The notes: generated by a model not told the origin, from the letters alone. Counted from the first letter of the stretch, positions 47,801 to 57,390 are shown. The stretch is 64,000 nt of DNA from Muscardinus avellanarius (GCA_963383645.1 OY726561.1:23578795-23642794), one strand, 5' to 3'. A program made the numbers and translations.

Positions 47801-47870
47801 ACAGGGGCGGGGGGATAGAGCACCAAATATAGTTTAAATTATACCATTTATATTCAATAAAACATTTTAA
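44810..47870 (+). mobile_element. L1 with 5' UTR, ORF1, 5' ORF2 and 3' ORF2, lacking the reverse-transcriptase part
   Basis: Reads in order: a 5' leader (about 44810-45200); ORF1-like sequence (about 45200-46050); the start of ORF2 with endonuclease-type words (LNVNGLNSP near 46133, the GDFNTPL-like segment near 46520, the LIDIYRIF-like segment near 46620); then at about 46660-46690 a jump to the ORF2 C-terminal region (TWKLD...RPETVKLVEERIG). The roughly 2 kb normally between, holding the reverse transcriptase, is absent. It ends with a second-type 3' UTR and an A-rich end near 47870. Stops and frameshifts are scattered, so none of the frames is functional. Confidence 0.85.
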
Positions 47871-47879
47871 AAAACCACC

Positions 47880-48610
47880 ATCAAATATCACTTGAAAAAA
47901 ATAACCTTTATTAAAGTAATAAAAGATACTTCTTGGAAAGGATGCAGAAACAAAGGAACTATTTCATAGTATACTGTTGTTAGGAACAAAAATTAGTGCA
48001 GCCACTATGGAAAACTCTATGGAGATTTCTCAATAATTAGATGAAATAAGTAGATGTCCATTTCATCTAGGTCTCCAAGACATGAAATAAATCTTAATGT
48101 TCCAGTGATGAATGGATAAATACATGTGATCTACATCGCTACATACATACATACATAACATACCTACATACATTGAAAGACTCTTCAATCTTAAAAGTGT
48201 ATGGTGATTTTGTTATTTTGAACAGTATAGAAGTATTTTAAAAAAACATTATGCTAGGTGAAATAAGACCGGCACAGAAAGACAAATACCTTGAAGTCAC
48301 ACAAGGGCACAACATTATAAGTGGAATATAAATAAGTTGAACTCATAAAGTGGGGAGTTGAGTTAGTTACAAAAGGCTGAAAGAAGGAAGAGGGGAAAAG
48401 TAGAATAAATGAAAGGATGCAAAGTATACATGGACAGGAAGTATAGGCTTTGAGTTCTATTGTATAGCCAAGTAATGTTTTCAAAATAACTTGAGTAAGT
48501 TGCAAATCTTTAACCAAAAAATGACAGGTAAAAGAGATGATGGATATATTAATTATCATATTTAATCATCCTACAGATCACCTTGTACTATATAATTGTA
48601 TATAATTATT
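47880..48610 (+). mobile_element. Old L1M-type ORF2 end and 3' UTR
   Basis: Starts with decayed ORF2 C-terminal words (AGGATGCAGAAACAAAGGAA, GCAGCCACTATGGAAAACTC) and continues into a 3' UTR of ancient mammalian type, with the GATTTTAA...TAATTAT style of ending. It differs clearly from the younger L1 3' UTRs here. It lies directly right of the nested L1. A decayed (ACAT)n tract is included at 48137-48175. Confidence 0.6.
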
Positions 48611-48734
48611 ACTTGTCAATCAAAATATTAGTAATGAATATTTAAAAGTCACCTCATACACCATAAACATATGCAACTTTTGTCAATTATATTCTTATAA
48701 AACAATTCATTCAGTGAATTATTTTCTATTTTAT

Positions 48735-48905
48735 TTTTTAATATTTTTATTAGTGCACTGTAGTCATACATCTTAATGGAGCACAAGATGGTATAGGCAT
48801 TCTTGCACACATCACTCCTTTAGCTATTACCCAATTTCCACCTCATTCCCTCCTCCCTCCTTCCTTCTCAAATTTGGCTTAGTGATTGACTTTGATATGT
48901 TTTTT
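48735..48905 (-). mobile_element. L1 3' UTR end, minus strand
   Basis: Inverted copy with TAGTGCACTGTAGTCATACA, TGGAGCACAAGATGGTATAG and a C/T-rich section ending in GATTGACTTTGATATG. 5' truncated. Confidence 0.82.
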
Positions 48906-49825
48906 AATATAAATTAAAGTAAAAGTAATATTGCATGATTCCATCTATACAAATTTCTTAGAATTTATAGAATTATATTGATAGAAAGTAGGTTTAATTA
49001 CATATTTTAGAAAGGATAAAAAAAAACAAAAATGGGATAAAAGGGCCTGAGAAAGCTTGATGCTATTGGAAATCTTGATTGTGACAAATTTGTGGGTATA
49101 TACATATATAAAAATGATCACATTTCACACTGTATTATAGTTTATTTCAAAAATAGTTTAAAACAGGATAGATATATTTCTAACTAGTCTCACTAAAGTA
49201 GAATAAATTTATGTATTTTATTATTAAAAAAGAAAAGAATGTAAGAGTTCCAACTAACTCAGTTTAAATATTATTTATGAGAAACAATTACTGTATACTG
49301 AAAATTGTTATTTATAAGCAAGGTTAATAATAGGAAAATATTATTATAGAATTAATTTTACCTATACAACATGCAATTAATACAGCAGGTACAAATATCT
49401 TAAGAATTCTCAGAAAGTATTTTTACAGAACAAAATCTTTATACTGTTTAGAAGAAAATACAAAATTTTCTACTGATCTCTAAGATAAAAATTAAATTCA
49501 AAATATTTAAACAGGAAATACCATATATATCCATATATATAGAAATCTATAAAGGAATAATGCATTTGTGATAAAAAATAACTTGAATATTGTTAGATCA
49601 GTTCTTGTAAAATAGTTTCCTAAATAAGTTTTGTCTTAACATTTTCATGTTATTAAAATGTTATAAAAATAAATAACTAAAATAGCAATATAAAGTTGCT
49701 TATCTTACTGTCTACATAGTTAAATTGAGTGATAACAAAAATCTCATGTCACTATATACTATTAGCATATCCTATTATTTTTATATTTTCTCCATCTATC
49801 ATTTTTAATTTAAATATTTCTTGAA
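48906..49825. other. Intron, AT-rich, no feature seen
   Basis: No exon or repeat recognised before the truncated L1 that begins near 49826. Confidence 0.5.
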
Positions 49826-50173
49826 GCACTGCAGAGAATCAGAATAGAAGGAAAATACCTCAACATCATAAAGGCAATCTACAATAGACCCATAGCCAAC
49901 ATCATATTAAATGGGGTAAAACATTCAGAATTTCCCCTAAAAATAGGAACAAGACAAGGATGTCCATTATTACCACTTCTTTTCAATATAGTACTTGAGA
50001 CTCATGCCAGAGCAATAAGGCAAGAAAAGGAAATCATAGGAGTACAAATAGGAAATGAAGAACTCAAACTTTCACTATTAGCAGATGACATAATAGTATA
50101 CTTAGAAAATATAACACACTCAACCAAAAGGCTTATAGAATTTTTCAAAAAATTGAGCAAAGTGTCTGAATAC

Positions 50174-50188
50174 AAAATTAATCTTAAA
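50174..50188 (+). repeat. Left target-site duplication of the composite element
   Basis: The 15-mer AAAATTAATCTTAAA, part of L1 ORF2, occurs here and again without change at 54791-54805. Removing everything between the copies restores continuous L1 ORF2 sequence. The A-rich context fits cleavage by the L1 endonuclease. Confidence 0.92.
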
Positions 50189-50660
50189 GGCGCGCGGGGC
50201 ATGCCAGATGGGGCCCGGGTCGCAGGACCCTGGGCCACAGGACGAACTGCGCGTAGCACGCCAGACCCCTGGAGAAACCGGGCCCAGTAAGACGCTGGGT
50301 TCTAGGCAGGGGTCGCGTGCGGCGCACACCAGCCGGGGCCTGGGTCGCGGGACCCTGGGCCCTGGGCCGAACTGCGCATAGCATGCCAGACCCCTAGAGA
50401 AACCGGGCCCAGTAAGATGCTGGGTTCTGGGTGGGGGTCGCGCGCGGGGCACGCCAGATGGGGCCCGGGTCACGGGACTCTGGGCCCCAGGCCGAACTGC
50501 GAGTAGCACGCCAGACCCCTGGAGAAACTGGACCCAGTAAGACGCTGGGTTCTGGGCGGGGGTCGCACGCGGGGCACGCCAGCTGGGGCCCGGGTCGCGG
50601 GACTCTGGGCCCCGGCCGAACTGCGAGTAGCATGCCAGACCCCTGGAGAAACTGGGCCCA
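50189..50660 (+). repeat. 125-bp CpG-rich tandem monomers, about 3.8 copies
   Basis: Anchor sequence GCCAGATG or near variants recurs at 50203, 50328, 50453 and 50578, so the period is exactly 125 bp. Each unit carries GGGCCCGGGTCGCGGGAC, a TAGCA(C/T)GCCAGACCCCTGG motif and AGTAAGA(C/T)GCTGGGTTCT. The first unit is cut 5', starting 14 bases before its anchor, and the fourth diverges after 50660. By analogy with the tandem 5' UTR monomers of rodent L1, these may act as a CpG-rich promoter; that function is inferred. Open frames seen in these units on both strands follow from the high GC content and are not taken as genes. Confidence 0.9.
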
Positions 50661-51150
50661 GAACAGAAAAAGATAAAGAAAAATATCGGAGAGTAGGTAA
50701 GAAAGCCGTTATGATTGCCAGGACACTGGAGATGCAGACAAAACTTATCTCAATGCACTGGAACTTATGGAAAAATTCGCCGTGAAAGAGGATTGCTATT
50801 TCTCTATATTGTTAAGAATCTCAGACATCACCTGTAAGGAGAGAGTTTAGCGGAGACCAAGGAGAAATGCGGTGTTGAAAGAGTTCTCCGCGATGGTGGT
50901 GGAGACTTGTATTCAGGAGAAGCAGAAACCGGATCTTACCAACTTGATTTTTTTGGAGAAATTACACCAAATGTCGAATGCTACCATCATGCATGCTTAG
51001 GAACACTGGACAACATTCAGGGTGGAAAAAGAGCCTGGGAAGGATTTGAAACGGTGGAGGCAGTGGCAATGCCAGTGGCCAATACTCAGGGGAGGCAGAG
51101 ATCTGATACATTACACCTGGAACCTTTGAAATAATAACCAAAGAGACAGT
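50661..51150 (+). other. Unique linker between the two tandem arrays of the composite element
   Basis: About 490 bp of non-repetitive, moderately AT/GC-balanced sequence. I recognise no known gene or repeat in it. It holds an ATG-initiated 75-codon frame at 50907-51134 and, in another frame, about 55 codons without a stop from just after 50697. Neither resembles a family I know. It occupies the place of the non-monomeric 5' UTR tether of a rodent L1, or of the Alu-like module of SVA. It could be captured cellular transcript sequence; the source is unknown. Confidence 0.6.
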
Positions 51151-54100
51151 GATCGGAACCTGCTGAGGGGTTAGGCGGGCGCCGGGGCCAGTGGCCGACA
51201 TCGGAGCTTGCTATGAGGCAAGGCCACTACTGAGGCTTCCGTGGCCGGGATTGGAACCTGCCGAGGGGTTAGAACGATGCTGGGGCCAGCGCGGCCGGCA
51301 TTGGAGCCTGCCATGAGGCAAGACTTGTGCTGGGGCCTCCAAGGTCGGGTCCGGAACCTGCTAAGGAGTTAGGCTGGTGCTGGGGCCAGCGAGGCCGGCA
51401 TCGGAGCCTGCCGTGAGGCAAGGCCAGTACTGGAGCCTCCGAGGCCAGGATAATAGCCTGCCGAGGGGTTAGGCCGGTGCTGGGGCCAGTGAGGCCGGCA
51501 TCGGAGCCTGCCATGAGACAAGGCTGGTACTGGGGCCTCCGAGGCTGGGATAAGAGCCTGCCGAGGGTTAGGCTGGTGCTGGGGCCAGCGAGGCCGGCAT
51601 TGGAGCCTGCCGAAGGGTTAGACCGGTACTGAGGCCAGCGAGGACGGCATTGGAGCCTGCCGTGAGGCAAGGCCGGTGCTGGGGCCTCCAAGGCTGGGAT
51701 TGGAGCCTGCCTTGAGGCAAGGCCGGTACTGGGGCCTCCAAGGCCAGGATAAGAGCCTGCAGAGGGGTTAGGCCGGTGCTGGAGCCGGGGCCAGCGAGGC
51801 CGTTATTGGAGTCTGCCATGAGGCATGACCAGTGCTGGGGCCTCCAAGGCCGGGATCGGAGCCTGCCGAGGGGTTAGGCCGGTGTTGGGGCCAGCAAGGC
51901 TGGCATCGTAGCCTGCCTTGAGGCAAGGCCGGTAATGGGGCCTCTGAGGCCAGGATAAGAGCCTGCCGAGGGGTTAGGCCAGTGCTGGGGCCAGCGAGGC
52001 CAGCATCGGAGCATGCCATGAGGCATGGCCGGTGCTGGGGCCTCTGAGGCCAGGATAAGAGCCTGCCGAGGAGTTAGGCCGGTGCTGGGGCCAGCGAGGC
52101 CAGCATCGGAGGCTGCCGTGAGGCAAGGCCGGTACTGGGGCCTCCAAGGCCAAGATAAGAGCCTGCCGAGGGGTTAGGCCGGTGCTGGGGCCAGTGAGGC
52201 CGGCATCAGAGCCTGCCATGAGGCAAGGCCGGTACTGGGGCCTCCGAGGTCAGGATAAGAGCATGCTGAGGGGTTAGGCCGGTGCTGGGGCCAGTGAGGC
52301 CGGCATTGGAGACTGCCTTGAGGCAAGGTCGGTACTGGGGCTTCGAGGCCAGGATAAGAGCCTGCCGAGGGGTTAGGCCGGTGCAGGGGCCAGCGAAGCC
52401 GGCATTGGAGCCTGCCGTGAGGCATGACCAGTGCTGGGGCCTCCGAGGCCGGGATTGGAGCCTGCCGAGGGGTTAGGCCGGTGCTGGGGCCAGTGAGGCT
52501 GGCATCGGAGCCTGCCTTGAGGCAAGGCCGGTACTGGGGCCTCCGAGGCCAGGATAAGAGCCTGCCGAGGGGTTAGGCCGGTGCTGGGGCCAGCGAGGCC
52601 GGCATCGGAGCCTGCCGTGAGGCAAGGCTGATACTGGGGCCTCCTAGGCCAGGATAAGAGCCTGCTGAGGAGTTAGGCCGGTGCTGGAGCCAGTGAGGCC
52701 GGCATCGCAGCCTGCTGTGAGGCATGGCCGGTGCTGGGACCTCTGAGGCCAGTATCGGAGCCGGCCGAGGGGTTAGGCCGGTGCTGGGGCCAGCGAGCCC
52801 GGCAACGGAGCCTGCCATGAGGCAAGGCCGGTACTGGGGCCTCCAAGGCCGGGATTGGAGCCTGCCGAGGTGTTAGGCCGGTGCTGGGGCCAGCGAGGCT
52901 GGCATCGGAGCCTGTCGTGAGGCAAGGCCGATACTGGGGCCTCCTAGGCCAGGATAAGAGCCTTCTTAGGAGTTAGGCTGGTGCTGGAGCCAGTGAGACC
53001 GGCATTGCAGCCTGCCGTGAGGCATGGCCGGTGCTGGGATCTCCGAGGCCGGGATCGGAGCCTGCCGAGGGGTTAGGCCAGTGCTGGGGCCAGCCAGCCT
53101 GGCACCAGAGCCTGCCGTGAGGCAAGGCTGGTACTGGGGCCTCCGAGGCCGGAATTGGAGCCTGCCGAGGGGTGAGGCCGATGCTGGGGCCAGCGAGGCC
53201 GGCATTGGAGCCTGTCGTGAGGCAAGGCCGGTGCTGAGGCCTCCGAGGCCGGGATTGGAGCCTGCCTTGAGGCAAGGCCGGTACTGGGGCCTCCGAGGCC
53301 AGGATATGAGCCTGCCGAGGGGTTAGGCCAGTGCTGGGGCCAGCGAGGCAGGCATTGGAGCCTGTCGTGAGGCAAGGCTGATACTGGGGCCTCCGAGGCC
53401 AGGGTAAGAGCCTGCTGAGGGGTTAGGCCGGTGCTGGAGCCAGTGAGACCGGCATCGCAGCCTGCCATGAGGCATGGCCGGTGCTGGGAACTCCGAGGCC
53501 AGTATCGGAGCCGGCCGAGGGGTTAGGCCAGCGCTGGGGCCAGCAAGGCCGGCATCGGAGCCTGCCATGAGGCAAGGCCGGTACTGGGGCCTCCGAGGCC
53601 AGGATTGGAGCCTGCCGAGGGGTGAGGCCGATGCTGGGGCCAGCGAGGCCGGGATTGGAGCCTGCCTTGAGTCAAGGCCGGTACTGGGGCCTCCGAGGCT
53701 AGGATAAGAGCCTGCTGAGGGGTTAGGCCAGTGCTGGTGCCAGTGAGGCCGGCATCAGAGCCTGCCGTGAGGCAAGGCCGGTACTGTGACCTCCGAGGCC
53801 GGGATAAGAGCCTTTCGAGGGGATAGGCCGGTGCTGGGGCCAGCGAGGCTGGCATAGGAGCCTGCCATGAGGCAAGACTGGTACTGTGGCCTCCGAGGCC
53901 AGGATAACAACCTGCTGAAGGGCTAGACCATTGCTGGGGCCAGCAAGGCCGGCATCGGAGCCTGCCGTGAGGTGAGGCCAGCATCGGAGCCTGCTGTGAG
54001 ACATGGCCAGTGCTGGGGCCTCCTAACCTGGAAACAGAACCTGCTGAGGGGTTCGGCCGGTGCTAGGGCCAACGAGGCTGGCATTGGAGCCTGCCGTGAG

Positions 54101-54394
54101 GCTAGGCCGGTGCTGGGGCATCTGAGGCCGGGATTGGAATCCTGCCAAGGGGTTAGGCTGGTGCAGGGGCCAATGGCCAGCATCTGAGCCTGGCATGAGG
54201 CAAGTTCACTCCTGCGGCCTCCAAGGCCGGGACCAAAGCCAGCTTAGGGGTTAGACTGGTGCAGGGGCCAGCGAGACCAGAATTGGGGCCTCCCATGAGG
54301 CAAGGCCGCTGCTTGAGCCAGCGAGGTCTGAATCAGTCCACTGAGTAGCCAGGCCACTACTGGGATCATCAAGAGTGGGATCGGTACTTGCAAC
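51151..54394 (+). repeat. GC-rich VNTR: 100-bp dimers of 50-bp units, about 32 copies
   Basis: A 3.2-kb array with a clear 100-bp period; for example GCCGAGGGGTTAGGCCG recurs at 52464 and 52564. Each 100-bp unit is itself two related halves of 50 bp. Half A carries GGGGTTAGGCCGGTGCTGGG and half B GAGGCAAGGCCGGTACTGGG; both end in GAGCCTGCCG and agree at roughly 39 of 50 positions by eye. Local order varies (A-B-B around 51680-51760; extra bases near 51781). The last copies after about 54300 are degenerate. Minus-strand open frames of up to 153 codons repeat through it, but the 100-bp period shifts frame each unit, so they are not credible genes. Confidence 0.93.
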
Positions 54395-54600
54395 GCAGTA
54401 TGCACAGAGAAATATTGCAGAAAATATAAATCAGACGCTTCTCTTAATCAGCAATAACTAGGAGGAAAAGGGCAACAGGAAGAGGTTGAGCTATAGAAAG
54501 GGCCCTATAGTGAAGCAACTAATGTGACCAGTCAGAGGGTATGTAATACTGGAGGACGGAGCCTCTTTAAAATGCAGGAGGTACATAAAAAAATGTATCA
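54395..54600 (+). other. Unique segment downstream of the VNTR
   Basis: About 200 bp of non-repetitive sequence between the degenerate end of the tandem array and the L1-like 3' end. It is not recognised. It is occupied by neither a tandem repeat nor a long ORF, and corresponds in position to the SINE-R module of SVA, though with no visible similarity to it. Confidence 0.5.
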
Positions 54601-54790
54601 AAGTAAATCACCAAAGAAGTGTAGGATGGAGGGAGGGGGAGGGAATGGGATGGGGGCTGGAGGAGGGCTAATTGGATGATGTGTGCTTGTATATCCTCTC
54701 AAGTCTTGTACTCCAATGTGATTGATATATGACTACAATGCACCAATTTAAAAAATAGATTAATAAAAAAATAAAAAAAAATCTTTAAAA
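54601..54790 (+). mobile_element. L1 3' UTR end and A-rich tail of the composite element
   Basis: A G-rich run (GGAGGGAGGGGGAGGGAATGGG), then the words TAATTGGATGATGTGTGC and ATGACTACAATGCACCAA, then an A-rich tail. The same ordered words end the free-standing L1 copies at 22185-22305, 56600-56725 and 57240-57375. This shows the composite carries the L1 family's own 3' recognition end, enough to explain mobilisation by L1 machinery. Confidence 0.85.
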
Positions 54791-54805
54791 AAAATTAATC
54801 TTAAA
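54791..54805 (+). repeat. Right target-site duplication of the composite element
   Basis: Exact copy of the 15-mer at 50174-50188, lying directly after the A-rich tail. The L1 ORF2 sequence then continues. Confidence 0.92.
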
Positions 54806-56740
54806 ATATTGGAAGCTTTTCTGCATAACAACCATAAATTCACTAAAAAAGAAATCCAGAAAACATTTCCACTCATGAATGATATCCACAAAAAAATAAT
54901 AAGATACTTAAGAAAAAACTTAACCAAGGAGATAAAAAAAACCTCTACAAAGAAAATTATAAAACATTGAAATCAAAGAAGACCTTAAAAGATGAAAAGA
55001 TCTTCCATGCTCATGGATAGGCAGAATAAATATAATCAAAATGGCCATATTTCCAAAAGTAATCTACATATTCAATGCAATACCCATTAAATTACCAAGA
55101 TCTTTCCTCACAGACATAGAAAAATCAGTCCTTAAATTCATTTGGAACAATAACAACAGCAAAAAACAAAAACAGAATGGGCAAAGTAGTTATCAGTAAC
55201 AAAAATTGTACAGGAGGAATCACAATACCTGACTTTAAACTATACTACAAATCCATAATAATAAAAACAGTATGGTTTTGACAAAAAAACAGAGACACAG
55301 AATAAAAGCAAAATGAAAGACTCAGAAACAAATACACACACTTACAACCAATTAATTTTTGACAAGGGGGCCAAAAACATTATACTGAAAAAAAAATAAC
55401 CTGTCCAAAAAATGGTGTTGGCAAAACTGGTTAGACATATGCAGGAAAATGGAAATAAACCTCACTTTCTCACTCTGTACAAGAGTCAATTCAAATACAT
55501 CAAAAACTTGGAAATTAGACCAGAGAACTTGAGGCCCTTTGAAGAGGACATATGTCCAACACTGCAACATATAGGCACAGACAAAAACTTTCTCAATAAG
55601 ACCCAAAAGGCACAGTAAACTAAAAGGCAAACCAATACATGCAATTGCATGAAATTGAATAGCTTCTGTATAGCAAAGGAAGCTATCAAGTACCTCAACT
55701 GAGAGCCCGGTGAATGGGAGAAGATTATTGCCAACTACTCCTCTGACAGGGTACTAATATCGAGAATATACAGAGAACTCAAGAAATGTGACACTAAGAA
55801 AACAAACAGCCCAATCAAAAAATGGGCAAGTGAATTAAATAGACACTTCCCAAGGGAAGAAATTTAAATGGCCAATAAAAGCATGAAAAAATACTCAACA
55901 TCACTAGCAATCAGAGAGATGCAAATCAAAAGTACCCTGAGATTTCACCTAACTCCATCTAGAATGACAATCATTCAAAAACACAAACCACCACAAATGC
56001 TGGTGAGGATGTGGAGAAGTGGGAACTCTAATTAAAATTGGTAGTAGGACTGCAAATTAGTGCAACCACTTTGGAAAACTTTATGGAGGGTCCTCAGAAG
56101 AATGGGAATGAACTTACAATTTGATCCAGCAATACCACTTCGGGGTATCTACCAAAAAAAATGGAAAGCAAACTACCAAACTAATGTATGTGTATCTATG
56201 TTCATACCTACACAATTTACTGTTACCAAACTATTGAACCAGCTAAGATATCCATCAACAGATGAATGGATTATAAAACTAAGGGATATGTACACAATGG
56301 AATTTTGCTCAGCCATAAAGAAAAACAAAATTACATTTTCAGGGAAATGAATGGAACTGGAGGACATTGTGCTAAGTGAGATTAGTCAGTCACAAAAAAG
56401 TCAGAGATCAAATGCTCTCCCTAATATGTGGAAGCTAGGGAGAAAATGGTTCATAGGAGGAACTTTAGACAAAGAAGGAGATACTATAGATGAGCAAATA
56501 AGGTGACCTAACTGAAGGGATGGGAAGGGGGAAGAAGAAAATTCTCTAATGTATTTGATGTACTTTAATAAGCAAATCAATATCCATCACTAAGTCGAAC
56601 ATGAGGACAGAGGGGGTGAAAATGAAGTGGGAATTGGGTAATGGCTAATTGGGTGATATGTGCATGTATGTATCAACCATCTTTTATCACATTAAGATGT
56701 ATGACTATAATGCATCAATAAAAAATAAATTATACTTGTA

Positions 56741-57214
56741 TTTATGACTCAAAAAATGAAATATATGTTGAGATTTTCTTGAAATCTCTGCCAGTATTTG
56801 CTTCCTAATAAATCAGGATCTATGCTTTATTTCTCTAGGCATCTGCTACCACTCAGCACAAAACTTGCATTTTAATAGTATCATTTCCTTAGGTTATTTT
56901 AAGTGATATTACAATATAGAAATTATAGATCTTAGTTCAGATTTTTCCTTATTTCATACCTATATCAAGCATGAAGGTAACACAAAATTTCAGAGCATCT
57001 CTGATGGATGTTGATATGCTTGAATATAAGAATTTCTTCCAATAATACCTCATTTCATAAAGAAAAAAACTGAGGTCCAAGAATGTGAGTCATTAAATAG
57101 CACCAATCTTAAAAATCACATTAATTCTAACACTAGAATAATGGCACCAGTTTTACTATTATAATATTATTATTATGCAAAAATCATTTTGTTTTCATGT
57201 GTTGTAAAAATACT
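56741..57214. other. Intron, AT-rich, no feature seen
   Basis: Unique sequence between two L1 3' ends. Confidence 0.5.
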
Positions 57215-57390
57215 AATAATGGTAACACATCAATGTCAATCACTAAGTCAAACAGAAGGACCGAAGGGAGAGGGAATAGGAAAGGAATTGGGGAAGGCCT
57301 AAAGGAGTGAAATGTGCATGTATGCCTCTAACTTCTTATACCCCATTAAGATGTATGACTATAATGCATCAATAAAAGAATTAAATATAC
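57215..57390 (+). mobile_element. L1 3' UTR end
   Basis: Starts with CATCAATGTCAATCACTAAG, then a G/A-rich tract, GTGCATGTATGCCTCTAACT and the terminal TGACTATAATGCATCAATAA. Only the UTR is present. Confidence 0.83.

Larger units (their letters stand above)
50189..54790 (+). mobile_element. SVA-like composite retroposon inserted in L1 ORF2
   Basis: A 4.6-kb insertion of GC- and CpG-rich DNA in otherwise AT-rich intron. The L1 ORF2 reading frame stops at 50188 and resumes at 54791 after a perfect 15-bp duplication of the flank (50174-50188 and 54791-54805), the hallmark of L1-type target-primed insertion. Module order on the plus strand: 125-bp CpG-rich monomers, a unique linker, a 100-bp/50-bp tandem array, a short unique part, an L1 3' UTR end and an A-rich tail. 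No long reverse-transcriptase ORF is present, so it must have been mobilised in trans, presumably by L1, as shown by the L1-like 3' end and tail. Alternatives are an internally deleted L1 with a monomeric 5' UTR and an expanded satellite, or one element plus a later satellite expansion. The boundaries are firm; the SVA-like interpretation is inference. Confidence 0.85.
49826..56740 (+). mobile_element. 5'-truncated L1 (ORF2 C-terminal half and 3' UTR), split by the composite element
   Basis: Begins inside the reverse-transcriptase domain of ORF2. Codons for the TRQGCPLLP motif lie near 49950 and the catalytic ADD box (L-A-D-D-I-I) near 50085. Interrupted at 50188, it resumes at 54791 and runs through the C-terminal part to a G-rich 3' UTR and an A-tail ending near 56740. 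Several stops and frameshifts are present after the insertion, so it is dead. It belongs to the L1 family whose 3' end reads ATGACTATAATGCA(C/T)CAATAAA. It is antisense to NCAM2. Confidence 0.9.

Noticed and set aside
50189..50660. CpG island of a protein-coding gene
   Set aside because: It lies between the two copies of a retroposition target duplication and is a 125-bp tandem array, so it arrived with the mobile element.
50002..54187. Many minus- and plus-strand open frames of 60-153 codons across the GC-rich tandem arrays
   Set aside because: They repeat with the tandem units, shift frame every 100 bp, consist of low-complexity Ala/Pro/Ser/Arg and have no family signature. GC-rich DNA with few stop codons explains them.
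51151..54394. CRISPR-like or bacterial repeat array
   Set aside because: Units are contiguous without spacers and lie in a mammalian intron inside a retroposon.
54395..54600. SINE-R-like (endogenous retrovirus derived) module as in primate SVA
   Set aside because: No visible resemblance to retroviral env or LTR sequence. Only the position in the module order is comparable.
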